The notes below the pieces were generated by a model. The model did no database searches. It was not told the origin of the DNA and saw nothing but the letters and a program-made list of their open reading frames with translations. Of a DNA stretch of 32,527 bases, positions 22,745 to 30,353 are shown one piece after another; position 1 is the first letter of the stretch, and every line of letters starts with the position of its first letter. Source of the DNA: an uncultured Bacillota bacterium (GTDB lineage: Bacteria; Bacillota; Clostridia; Peptostreptococcales; Anaerovoracaceae); assembly GCA_949290475.1 (NCBI GenBank), contig CASESB010000001.1, positions 1 to 32,527 of the forward strand, written 5' to 3'. A program made the translations under genes and the position numbers.

Positions 22745-22748
22745 TGTG

Positions 22749-22777
22749 TTGACAAAGGCGCTAAAAATCAGTAAAAT
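22749..22777 (+). promoter_or_regulatory. Promoter of tRNA-Leu(GAG)
   Basis: Perfect TTGACA (22749-22754), a 17-base spacer and TAAAAT (22772-22777), 35 bases before the tRNA. Confidence 0.8.
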
Positions 22778-22812
22778 AATAAAGCGTTGTTAATTAGGGC
22801 GATGCAATATAT

Positions 22813-22895
22813 GCGGCCTTGGCGGAATAGGCAGACGCGCACGTTTGAGGGGCGTGTGGGAGACCGTACCGGTTCAAGTCCGGTAGGCCGCACCA
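22813..22895 (+). tRNA. tRNA-Leu, anticodon GAG
   Basis: 83 bases. The acceptor stem GCGGCCT (22813-22819) pairs with AGGCCGC (22885-22891), followed by discriminator A and an encoded CCA. The anticodon arm is CACGT-TTGAGGG-GCGTG with GAG at positions 34-36, reading CUC/CUU. The variable arm is long (class II) and the T loop is GGTTCAAGTCC. The encoded CCA and the class II arm confirm leucine. Confidence 0.97.
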
Positions 22896-22897
22896 GT

Positions 22898-22949
22898 AAA
22901 AGAACCGGAATCACGATAGAATTGGTGATTACCGGTCCTTTTTATTTTT
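22898..22949 (+). terminator. Terminator after tRNA-Leu(GAG)
   Basis: AAAGAACCGGAATCAC (from 22898) pairs with GTGATTACCGGTCCTTT, then a long T run. There are small mismatches in the stem. Confidence 0.82.
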
Positions 22950-22986
22950 TGATACGCGCACTGACATCTCAGAAATGGGGGCGGCG

Positions 22987-23079
22987 AGAAATATTAACAA
23001 GTGGCCGCTGCCGTGAAACCTAAAAAGCCGATATTTTATTATAGCCTGCAGCAAGTCAGCGGATATTAACGAGCGGACA
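22987..23079 (+). repeat. Interspersed repeat, copy S2
   Basis: 22987-23021 matches 1174-1208 at 31 of 35 bases, and looser similarity continues to an ATATTAACGAGCGGACAG-like end at about 23079. Just upstream, ACTGACATCTCAGAAAT (22960-22976) matches 956-972 at 16 of 17. This fills the gene-free interval between the tRNA terminator and the permease promoter. Confidence 0.6.
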
Positions 23080-23100
23080 GCTGCGGGAAGTGCACAAAAA

Positions 23101-23171
23101 AGTCGTACTTTCGCTAATTTTCTGAAAATAACACCAATGTATCATTTACTTTTTCGCTGTAAATTGTATAA
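23101..23171 (-). repeat. Partial intergenic element, copy R-D
   Basis: Read on the minus strand, 23145-23171 gives TTATACAATTTACAGCGAAA and then AAGTAAA. This is close to TATACAAATTGCGAAAAAGT at 27589-27608. A second related piece (TTAGCGAAAGTAC on the minus strand) lies at 23104-23117. It overlaps the permease promoter. Confidence 0.4.
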
Positions 23172-23172
23172 T
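23145..23172 (+). promoter_or_regulatory. Promoter of the APC permease
   Basis: TTTACT (23145-23150), a 16-base spacer and a perfect TATAAT (23167-23172). Confidence 0.65.
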
Positions 23173-23225
23173 AAATTCAGAATTTATAGCTGTCATACGT
23201 CAAATTATTTGGCAGGAGGTGTTTT

Positions 23226-24950
23226 ATGAGTCAACAGGGTCAGGTACAAGGCGTTGCCGGACTTAAAAAGCATGACATCAAGGTTTCGGGCATAGTATTC
23301 ATGCTGTACTGTCTGGTAGCTGCGGGAGCCTTTGGTATCGAGGAGATGATACCGGAGGCCGGACCGGGAATGACTATCATATTATTGGTAGCGTTTCCTA
23401 TAGTATGGGCTTATCCTATCAGTAATCTGGTAGCGGAGTCAGGAGCTGTGCTCCCTTCCGAAGGCGGCGTGTACGTCTGGGTAAAGGAAGCGTTCGGCGA
23501 ATTCTGGGGATTCCAGGCAGGCTGGTGGGGTACGGTTTCGACGTATATCACAAACGGCGTGTACGTTGCGCTGGTGGCGGGTTATGTTACGCAGATGATT
23601 CCGATGTCTGCGGCTGCAGAGCACGCTATCAAGATCGGAATGATACTTATCTTCACGATAATCAATCTCATGGGATTGAAGGAGGTAGGAAAGGTAAGTA
23701 CGATCCTTTCGGTACTCATACTGCTGGCATTCGCGCTGGTGGCAGTAGTAGGATTTATCAACTGGCAGACCAATCCGGTGGATCCGGTAATGCCTGAGGG
23801 GTATAACATCATAGATGGTCTGGGCGGCGGTATCTGCATCTGCGTATGGATGTACTGCGGTTACGAATGTATTTCGAACATGGCCGGTGAGGTAAAGAAT
23901 CCTCAGGTAATCCCTAAGGGACTCATGATAGCCATGCCGCTGGTAGCTCTGACCTACGTTCTTCCTACACTGGGCGGACTTGCTTCGCTGCCGGCTGGAA
24001 GCTGGGAGAACTGGTCGACAGAGGGCGGATTCGGCGGAGAGACTGTCGGATATGCCACGGTTCTCACCGAGAATCTCGGACAGGCCTGGGGATACATATT
24101 CCTGGTAGTAGCGATAGTATCGCAGTGCGCTATATTCAACACTTACCTGGCATCGGGCTCCAGAGGATTCTTCGTTCTGGCGGACGACAATCTCTGCCCG
24201 CAGTTCATGGTAAAGGTAAGCAAGAAGAGAGGCGTTCCTTATGTAGGTATCCTTTCACTGGCTGTAGTTACGCTGATACTCGCACAGTCCGACTTCACTA
24301 CTCTCGTTAGTATGGAAGTAGTGTTCATGCTGGCGCTGTACATCATATTGCCGCTGGCTGTTTTGAAGCTGAGAAAGAAGCTGCCTGTGGAGGAAAGAAA
24401 GAAGAGAGGTCTCTTCGTGATACCGGGCGGAAATATCGCCATGATATTCTTCGCGGGCTTCCCGATGGCTATTGCCGTTATCGCACTGCTGGTAAACGGC
24501 ACCGACTATCTGGCCATGGGTCTGATCGCTGTGTGCACGGGTCCTGTAGCCTACATCATCTTCAAGAAACTGTACGGCGGACTTTCCAAGAACGATCCGG
24601 AGAATCATCCGCTCAACGGAGCCGGCCTTGCCAAGGGCGACACCGTAAGGATAGGCGTGTTCCTGTTCTTTGCAGGCCTGATGGCATTCCTGGGTCAGTT
24701 CTGGCTCAAGTGGTACGAGATTGATTACGGCGAATGGGGTCCGGACGATTACGATATATTCTGCAACTCCATCCCGACCGTAATAGAGGTTCTCAAGTGG
24801 GCAGGTCTGGCGGCCATCATCATCGGTGCAATCCTGTTCTTCGTCGGCAGGAAGAAGGATGCTCCTGTTCCTGAGAAGCCGGTCGACATGGACGAGCTGA
24901 TGAATAAGTACCTCAATGAGGAAAAGCACGAGTCGTTCTTCGATGACTGA
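23226..24950 (+). CDS. APC family amino acid permease or antiporter
   Basis: 574 residues with about 12-14 membrane segments. The N-terminal region has the APC pattern in a modified form (GAFGIEEMIPEAGPG, where classic members have GxGIF), then LPSEGGVYVWVKEAFGEFWGFQAGWW and GYECISNMAGEVKNPQVIPKG, which is strongly APC-like. It resembles the branch containing glutamate/GABA-type and YjeM-like transporters, longer than the usual 450-500 residues, with extra membrane segments and a charged C-terminal tail. It probably takes up or exchanges an amino acid across the cytoplasmic membrane; substrate unknown. AGGAGG precedes the ATG at 23226. It is flanked by its own promoter and terminator. Confidence 0.9.
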   Translation: MSQQGQVQGVAGLKKHDIKVSGIVFMLYCLVAAGAFGIEEMIPEAGPGMTIILLVAFPIVWAYPISNLVAESGAVLPSEGGVYVWVKEAFGEFWGFQAGWWGTVSTYITNGVYVALVAGYVTQMIPMSAAAEHAIKIGMILIFTIINLMGLKEVGKVSTILSVLILLAFALVAVVGFINWQTNPVDPVMPEGYNIIDGLGGGICICVWMYCGYECISNMAGEVKNPQVIPKGLMIAMPLVALTYVLPTLGGLASLPAGSWENWSTEGGFGGETVGYATVLTENLGQAWGYIFLVVAIVSQCAIFNTYLASGSRGFFVLADDNLCPQFMVKVSKKRGVPYVGILSLAVVTLILAQSDFTTLVSMEVVFMLALYIILPLAVLKLRKKLPVEERKKRGLFVIPGGNIAMIFFAGFPMAIAVIALLVNGTDYLAMGLIAVCTGPVAYIIFKKLYGGLSKNDPENHPLNGAGLAKGDTVRIGVFLFFAGLMAFLGQFWLKWYEIDYGEWGPDDYDIFCNSIPTVIEVLKWAGLAAIIIGAILFFVGRKKDAPVPEKPVDMDELMNKYLNEEKHESFFDD

Positions 24951-24992
24951 TAAAGGCAGGTCCTGGGCATCGCGGAGAGCGTGACGAATGTT

Positions 24993-25043
24993 AATAAAGA
25001 GCGTCGTGTTCGTAAAAGTTTGCGGACGCGGCGCTCTTTTATT
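24993..25043 (+). terminator. Rho-independent terminator of the permease
   Basis: AATAAAGAGCG (24993-25003) pairs with CGCTCTTTTATT (25032-25043), with a weaker inner stem. Confidence 0.82.
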
Positions 25044-25052
25044 GCATAGAGG

Positions 25053-25081
25053 TTGAAAAGACGGCGATCGTAAAGTATACT
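25053..25081 (+). promoter_or_regulatory. Promoter of the DUF5684-like gene
   Basis: TTGAAA (25053-25058), a 17-base spacer and TATACT (25076-25081). Confidence 0.7.
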
Positions 25082-25124
25082 GAGTAAGGGTAAAATCGTT
25101 TTTAAAAAGAAGGAGAGGATATCA

Positions 25125-25673
25125 ATGGATTATTATTACTACAGCAGTATGACGGATGCCGATCTCGGACCGGGATATTATATAGGCATCAGCATAGTCG
25201 CGATCATTGCCATCATCGCCTGGTGGAAGATATTCACCAAGGCCGGTGAAAAGGGATGGAAGATACTGATACCGTTTTATAACATCTACATCATGTACAA
25301 GCTGTTCTGGAAGCCGGCTATATTTGTCATCCTGATAATACTTTATGCGCTGACGGCTGTCGGAAGTATCGCCGCATCGTACGGACTTACGGCTGCGTTC
25401 CTTTACGGAGGCGGAAGCGCCGCATTTACAGTGGGGCTGTTGCTGGTGTCCGTGTGCTCTATCATCGCGCTGATACTGAACATCATATTTTACTACAAGC
25501 TCTCGAAGTCCTTCGGGCACGGAGCGGGATATACGGTGGGGCTCATATTCCTTAACTTCATATTCCTGCTGATACTGGCCTTCGGATCGTCGAGATATAT
25601 CGGCGGCGGAGAGAGGCTTGATGCAGGCGAGGAAGCCGGAACGTACAGATATAGGGAGCCGGAGGACAGATAA
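25125..25673 (+). CDS. DUF5684-like small integral membrane protein
   Basis: 182 residues with four or five membrane segments. The stretch WWKIFTKAGEKGWKILIPFY followed by NIYIMYKL matches the core of DUF5684 proteins, small membrane proteins of unknown function found in many Firmicutes. The N-terminus is Tyr-rich (MDYYYYSS) and the C-terminal tail after the last membrane segment is charged and short. AGGAGAGG precedes the ATG by a normal distance. The GH25 gene follows 76 bases later in the same direction, so the pair may be cotranscribed. No catalytic residues are evident. Confidence 0.8.
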   Translation: MDYYYYSSMTDADLGPGYYIGISIVAIIAIIAWWKIFTKAGEKGWKILIPFYNIYIMYKLFWKPAIFVILIILYALTAVGSIAASYGLTAAFLYGGGSAAFTVGLLLVSVCSIIALILNIIFYYKLSKSFGHGAGYTVGLIFLNFIFLLILAFGSSRYIGGGERLDAGEEAGTYRYREPEDR

Positions 25674-25708
25674 GCGCTGTCCGCTCAATCTATAGTGATC
25701 GAAACAGG

Positions 25709-25729
25709 GCTGCCGCTTCATGCGGCAGC
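25709..25729 (+). other. Perfect hairpin between the DUF5684-like and GH25 genes
   Basis: GCTGCCGC (25709-25716), loop TTCAT, GCGGCAGC (25722-25729). No T run follows, so it is not a normal terminator; it could slow or protect the mRNA. An in-frame ATG (25720) lies partly in the loop and is an unlikely start. Confidence 0.55.
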
Positions 25730-25749
25730 TTCGACGTATACGGGAGAAA

Positions 25750-26565
25750 ATGATACGCATGAGTGCCGCAAAACGCAGAAGCAGCAGAAGCAGAAGAAGG
25801 AGAAGCGCGGGGCGCAAAGGAGCGCGCCGGCAGAGAAAAAAGGATATGATACTGGCGGCAGCTGTGCTGGCGCTGGCGCTGGCCATAGTTTTGATCGGGC
25901 GCAATCTGTATTTTTTCGCTACCGGAAACGACGTGACGGATGAAGAGCCGTACCCGGTCAGGGGTGTTGACGTTTCTTCGTACCAGCTCGACATTGACTG
26001 GGAGGGGCTTGAAGACGAAGGCTACAAGTTCGCTTTTATCAAGGCCACGGAGGGCAGCAGCCACGTCGACAGCATGTTTGAATACAACTGGGACGAGGTC
26101 AATAAAACGGGGATCAGAGCCGGAGCCTATCATTTTCTGAGCTATGACACCTCGGGCAGGCGTCAGGCGGCGAATTTCATCGAGCATGTCGATAAAAAAT
26201 GGGGCATGCTGCCGCCGGTGGTGGACGTGGAGTTCTACGGCAAATACATAGAGAAGCCGCCGAAGGCATCGAAGCTGAGGAAGGTGTTGAACAGGGTGCT
26301 TGCGGAGCTCGAGGACCATTACGGCATGAGGCCGATCATATATACGAATTCCCATATCTACAGCACGTATATCTCGGGACATTACGACGATTATGACGTA
26401 TGGATAAGCGCTCATGAAATACCTGAAGAGCTGGGAGACGGAAAGCAGTGGACGTTCTGTCAGTACTCGTTCCGCGGCAGGTCGGACAGCGTTGCCGGAG
26501 GCGAGAAATACGTGGACCTCAACGTCTTCAACGGCAGCTCCTGGGAATTCAGAAAATATAACTGA
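25750..26565 (+). CDS. Membrane-anchored GH25 lysozyme (muramidase)
   Basis: 271 residues from this start. A very basic cytoplasmic head (about 30 residues rich in Arg, Lys and Ser) is followed by one membrane segment (MILAAAVLALALAIVLIGRN), which marks a type II membrane protein with the enzyme outside. The catalytic domain is GH25: RGVDVSSYQLDIDW at its start, FAFIKATEG, AGAYHFLSYD, the acidic pair in VVDVEFYG, PIIYTN and YDVWISAH, ending in VDLNVFNG. It cleaves the glycan backbone of peptidoglycan. The start is uncertain: ATG at 25750 lies after GGGAGA, 25759 is possible, and 25720 sits in a hairpin. Both alternatives keep the membrane anchor. Confidence 0.9.
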   Translation: MIRMSAAKRRSSRSRRRRSAGRKGARRQRKKDMILAAAVLALALAIVLIGRNLYFFATGNDVTDEEPYPVRGVDVSSYQLDIDWEGLEDEGYKFAFIKATEGSSHVDSMFEYNWDEVNKTGIRAGAYHFLSYDTSGRRQAANFIEHVDKKWGMLPPVVDVEFYGKYIEKPPKASKLRKVLNRVLAELEDHYGMRPIIYTNSHIYSTYISGHYDDYDVWISAHEIPEELGDGKQWTFCQYSFRGRSDSVAGGEKYVDLNVFNGSSWEFRKYN

Positions 26566-26570
26566 ATAGC

Positions 26571-26599
26571 TTGAAAAATCGCCGGCGTAATGATATAAT
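26571..26599 (+). promoter_or_regulatory. Promoter of tRNA-Leu(CAA)
   Basis: TTGAAA (26571-26576), a 17-base spacer and a perfect TATAAT (26594-26599). The spacer holds GCCGGCGTAATG, a near copy of the tRNA 5' end. Confidence 0.82.
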
Positions 26600-26610
26600 C
26601 ATTTCAATGT

Positions 26611-26697
26611 GCCGGCGTGATGGAATTGGCAGACGTGCGGGACTCAAAATCCCGTGGTGGCAACACCGTATGGGTTCGACCCCCATCGCCGGCACCA
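26611..26697 (+). tRNA. tRNA-Leu, anticodon CAA
   Basis: 87 bases with an encoded CCA. The acceptor stem GCCGGCG pairs with CGCCGGC and the anticodon arm is CGGGA-CTCAAAA-TCCCG with CAA at 34-36, reading UUG. A long variable arm (GGTGGCAACACC) marks class II leucine tRNA. Confidence 0.97.
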
Positions 26698-26759
26698 AAG
26701 TGTCCGGAGCATTTCGGATAAACCGTATTTTTAGACAACCCAAATAGGAGGAACGTTAG

Positions 26760-27353
26760 ATGAGTGGAACTTTAACGATGATACTGCCTTTGATACTGCT
26801 GCTGGCTATAATGTATTTCCTGCTTATCAGACCGCAGAAAAAGCGTGAGAAGGAAATCAACGCCATGAGAAAGGGTGTACAGGTAGGAGATGAGATCATC
26901 ACTATCGGCGGCATCTGCGGCAAGATCGTGAAGACAAAGGATGATTCTCTCGTGATCCAGGTCGGAGCTGACAAGGTGAAATTCGAGATCATGCGCTGGG
27001 CTGTTTCCAGAGTAGTGGAGGAAAGCAAGAGACCTGCTTCCAAGGTAAGATCAGAGGAGCCTGAAGAAGCTGAAGAGGCTGAAGAAAGCAAGAAGGTAAA
27101 GAAGCCTAAGAGAATGAAGAAGGCTGCTCCTGTTGAAGAGCCTGAAGAAGTCGAAGAAGTAAAGGAAGCTGAGGAAGCGGCTGAAGAAACCGCGGCTGAA
27201 GAGGCGGAAGAGGTCGCCGAAGCCGTAGAAACTGCAGAAGCAGAGACTGAAGCCGAGGCTGTTGAGGCCGAAGCTGAAGCTGAAACAGAGGCCGAGGCTG
27301 AAACGACTGAAACGGAAGCGACTGAGGAAGAAAAGGCTAAGGAAGATAAATAA
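26760..27353 (+). CDS. yajC: Preprotein translocase subunit YajC with long acidic extension
   Basis: 197 residues, roughly twice the usual 85-110. Residues 1-85 are YajC: one membrane segment (MILPLILLLAIMYFLLIRPQ) followed by KKREKEINAMRKGVQVGDEI and an ITIGGICGKIVKTKDD-type barrel strand pattern. Residues 90-197 are a low-complexity tail of Glu, Ala and Thr with a short basic patch (KKVKKPKRMKKAA). YajC associates with SecDF and the SecYEG channel. It has its own AGGAGG and lies 63 bases after tRNA-Leu(CAA) with no evident terminator between, so it may be read through from the tRNA promoter. A strong terminator follows, so it is separate from secDF. Confidence 0.92.
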   Translation: MSGTLTMILPLILLLAIMYFLLIRPQKKREKEINAMRKGVQVGDEIITIGGICGKIVKTKDDSLVIQVGADKVKFEIMRWAVSRVVEESKRPASKVRSEEPEEAEEAEESKKVKKPKRMKKAAPVEEPEEVEEVKEAEEAAEETAAEEAEEVAEAVETAEAETEAEAVEAEAEAETEAEAETTETEATEEEKAKEDK

Positions 27354-27368
27354 TCATCAAAGCGAAGG

Positions 27369-27411
27369 ACTGCTGTGCCGACGGACGATCTGTCGGCAGG
27401 CAGTTTTTTTG
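27369..27411 (+). terminator. Rho-independent terminator after yajC
   Basis: ACTGC-T-GTGCCGAC pairs with GTCGGCA-G-GCAGT around a short loop, followed by seven T. Confidence 0.9.
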
Positions 27412-27451
27412 TTGCTGTGATTTCAGGCCAGATAAGAAATATGAAACAAAT

Positions 27452-27630
27452 AATTTAGTTTATATACATTTTCGATTTTTTGAAGAATGTATGTAAAATC
27501 CAATGGGTTTGAACAATGCGGACTCTTTTTGTAAAGGGCTGATGCGGCCTTTTCCCGGTGCGCCGGCTCGCAAACGTTGAAAATTTTATATACAAATTGC
27601 GAAAAAGTAAAAATATATGTAAATATACAG
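27452..27630 (+). repeat. Two-hairpin intergenic element, copy R-B
   Basis: The first hairpin has ATACATT (27464-27470) against AATGTAT (27486-27492). The core opens AAAATCCAATGGGTTTGAA (27495-27513), then TTTTGTAAAGGG and GCAAACGTTGAAAATTT. The second hairpin-like part (27586-27627) reuses the arm motif as TATATACAAATT and AAATATATGTAAAT. Core order and spacing parallel 12342-12516 read in reverse, but the arms differ completely. It occupies most of the 356-base gene-free interval 27412-27767, where I see no ORF. Confidence 0.65.
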
Positions 27631-27674
27631 ATGTGGAGCGCGAAGCGAAAATGGAGTAAATGAGCCGATTATCC

Positions 27675-27703
27675 TTGTTTACGAGCACAAAAAGTAGTAA
27701 AAT
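27675..27703 (+). promoter_or_regulatory. Promoter candidate for secDF-rel
   Basis: TTGTTT (27675-27680), a 17-base spacer and TAAAAT (27698-27703). Confidence 0.55.
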
Positions 27704-27767
27704 AATATAAGTATGATTAGATGGATTTTTACGGTCTGTTTAAAATGAATCATAGCCGGAGGATTGG

Positions 27768-30338
27768 ATGAATTACGTAGTTAAGAAGATATTAGCAATA
27801 TTTTTTATCGTTCTCATTGTGTTCGGATGGTATGTGACCATATTCGGGATCGGGCCGGTCGACCCGATAAATGAGAGGATCAAGCTGGGTCTTGATATCA
27901 AGGGCGGCGTCTACGTCGTGCTTGAGGCGGATACAGACCTTGAAGGCGAAGAGCTGCGCGACGCCATGGAGGAGTCGCAGGCTGTAATAGAGGAGCGAGT
28001 CAACCAGATGGGACTGGCGGAGCCGGTAGTCACCATCGAGGGTGAAAAGCGCATAAGGGTCGAGCTTCCGGGAGCTGAGGATTCACAGGAAGCGATCGAG
28101 CAGATAGGACGAACGGCTCAGCTGCAGTTCGCTATGGCTGACGGAAGCGTCGTGCTCGACGGCAGCAATGTCAAGAATGCTGAAGCTACGATGGACAGCC
28201 AGAGCGCCGGCTATGCAGTAGCGTTGGAGTTTGACAGCGAGGGTTCGGATCTTTTCTATCAGGCGACTACCGCCGCATATAACGGAGAGATAACATCTAC
28301 GATAGAAGGAATACCGAATAACTGTATACTCATAATACTCGACGGGCAGATAATCTCGTATCCGAGCGTAAAGGAGCCTATAAGCGGAGGACAGTGCAGC
28401 ATCACCGGCGATTTCTCGCAGGAGGAAGCATCGAATCTGGCGGCGCTCATACGCGGAGGCGCGTTGCCGCTCGAGCTGCACGAGGTGAATTCCTCGGTAC
28501 AGTCGGCTGAGATCGGATACGACGCTCTTGAGATGGCGGTATACGCGGGACTCATAGGCCTGGCTGCAGTGCTGATCCTGATGGTGATCGCATACAGAGG
28601 ACTTGGTCTGGTGGCCGATCTGGCGCTGATGTTTTACGTTATCATCGTGCTCAACATCATGGCGGTGATGGGAAGCGTGCTCACGCTGCCTGGAATAGCC
28701 GGTATCATACTTTCGGTCGGCATGGCGGTCGACGCCAACGTCGTCATATTCTCCAGGATCAGAGAGGAGATCGAAAACGGCAAGACGATCAGGTCGGCGA
28801 CACAGTCGGGATTCAAGCGTGCGCTCAGTACCGTTATAGATTCTCAGGTGACGACGCTGATAGCCGCTATAATACTCTACGAGATAGGAACGAGCTCGGT
28901 GCGCGGATTCGCCTGGACGTTCATGATCGGTATCGTCGTGAGCATCTTTACTGCAGTCGTGGTAACGCATCTTTTCGTCAGCGTGCTCACGGACGGCAAG
29001 AAGACTGCCAGCAAGGCCTTCTTCGGCATCAATAAGAACAACAAGGCGTCGTTCTCGTTTAAGAAAGATCTCCATTTCATGAAATACAAGAAGATATTCT
29101 TCGGAATTTCGGCTGTAGTTCTGGTCGCAGGCCTCGTGTGCGGCGTAGCCAGGGGGCTCAACTACGGCATAGATTTCACGGGCGGCACGATGATACAGAT
29201 GGACATGGGCAAGGAGGTCGCCATCTCGGACGTCGAGGATGCCATAGCTGATTACGATCTCGATCCGGAGATAATTTATTCGGGAGAGAACAACGATCAG
29301 ATAATAATCAGAACCATAGAATCACTGGGCAACGATGAGCGTGCCGAGGTCATAGATTCGATCAATGAAGCCTTCGGAACGACGCGCGACGACGTCATGT
29401 CGGAGGAGCTGTTCGGTCCGTCCGTCGGCAAGGAGCTCAGGAACAACGCCATACTCGCTACGGCGCTGGCGGCATTGTGCATGCTGGTCTATATCAGGCT
29501 GAGGTTCTCACAGTGGAGCTTCGGAGGAGCTGCGCTGCTGGGAGTTCTCCACGACGTGCTGCTGGTGATCGCATTCTATGCTATATTCAACATAACTGTA
29601 GATAATCCGTTCATAGCCGGTATCCTCACGGTGCTCGGATATTCGATAAACGACACCATCGTAGTGTTCGACAGGATACGCGAGAACATCAGGTATATGC
29701 GCAAGGGCAGCATGGAGGAGCTCATAGACAGGAGCATCACCCAGACGCTCGGCAGATCGCTGATGACGTCGGCGACGACGCTGATAGTAATGGTGCCGCT
29801 GTTGATCATGGCAGGAGAAGCGATAAGAGAATTCGTACTGCCGTTGATGGTAGGCATCATTGCCGGAGCTTACTCGTCGATCGGCATCTGCAGCCCTCTT
29901 TACTACAGCTTCTCAAACGCCGGCAGACTTTCGGATTATGAGAAGCACGTCAGAGCCGGGAAGAAAAAGGCGCGCAGGAAGTCAAAGCATGCCGATGACG
30001 AGCTGAAGCTGGCAAATGACGAGCAGGATGCGATAGAGGCGCCTGCGGATACGGAAGAGAAGGCGGAGACTGCAGAAATCAAGCCGGAAATCGCAGAGGC
30101 GGCCGACAGTGTCGATAATGACGGTAATGCAAAGAATGCAGCCGCTGCGGAGACCGCTGACGGTGCGCGCGAGCAGGAACATGTCGCTGACGGTGACGAC
30201 GCCGGCGCTGCGGATGCGGAGGAAGAAAAAGCTGCTGAGGAAAAGACCGCAGAGCCAGTGAAAAAGGAAATCACAAAGGAGAAGAAGGCGGCGAACGCCA
30301 GAAGATCCAAGAGATACGTGAAAGGAAACAAAAAATAA
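27768..30338 (+). CDS. secDF: Fused protein-export membrane protein SecDF
   Basis: 856 residues. The SecD half (about 1-415) has an N-terminal membrane segment, LGLDIKGGVYVVLEADT, a compact P1 periplasmic-side domain and SVGMAVDANVVIFSRIREE in membrane helix 4. The SecF half (about 440-735) shows LNYGIDFTGGTMIQMDM and LGYSINDTIVVFDRIREN. The conserved Asp residues in VDANV and IND are thought to carry protons that power pulling of secreted proteins out of SecYEG. A 120-residue charged tail (acidic and Ala-rich, ending in KSKRYVKGNKK-type basic residues) is not part of the family core. GGAGG precedes the ATG. rel starts 15 bases after the stop. Confidence 0.96.
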   Translation: MNYVVKKILAIFFIVLIVFGWYVTIFGIGPVDPINERIKLGLDIKGGVYVVLEADTDLEGEELRDAMEESQAVIEERVNQMGLAEPVVTIEGEKRIRVELPGAEDSQEAIEQIGRTAQLQFAMADGSVVLDGSNVKNAEATMDSQSAGYAVALEFDSEGSDLFYQATTAAYNGEITSTIEGIPNNCILIILDGQIISYPSVKEPISGGQCSITGDFSQEEASNLAALIRGGALPLELHEVNSSVQSAEIGYDALEMAVYAGLIGLAAVLILMVIAYRGLGLVADLALMFYVIIVLNIMAVMGSVLTLPGIAGIILSVGMAVDANVVIFSRIREEIENGKTIRSATQSGFKRALSTVIDSQVTTLIAAIILYEIGTSSVRGFAWTFMIGIVVSIFTAVVVTHLFVSVLTDGKKTASKAFFGINKNNKASFSFKKDLHFMKYKKIFFGISAVVLVAGLVCGVARGLNYGIDFTGGTMIQMDMGKEVAISDVEDAIADYDLDPEIIYSGENNDQIIIRTIESLGNDERAEVIDSINEAFGTTRDDVMSEELFGPSVGKELRNNAILATALAALCMLVYIRLRFSQWSFGGAALLGVLHDVLLVIAFYAIFNITVDNPFIAGILTVLGYSINDTIVVFDRIRENIRYMRKGSMEELIDRSITQTLGRSLMTSATTLIVMVPLLIMAGEAIREFVLPLMVGIIAGAYSSIGICSPLYYSFSNAGRLSDYEKHVRAGKKKARRKSKHADDELKLANDEQDAIEAPADTEEKAETAEIKPEIAEAADSVDNDGNAKNAAAAETADGAREQEHVADGDDAGAADAEEEKAAEEKTAEPVKKEITKEKKAANARRSKRYVKGNKK

Positions 30339-30353
30339 GGGTCAGTCAAAAGA

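Noticed and set aside
22787-23023. 78-codon protein on the + strand
   Set aside because: It reads through the tRNA-Leu gene and its terminator.
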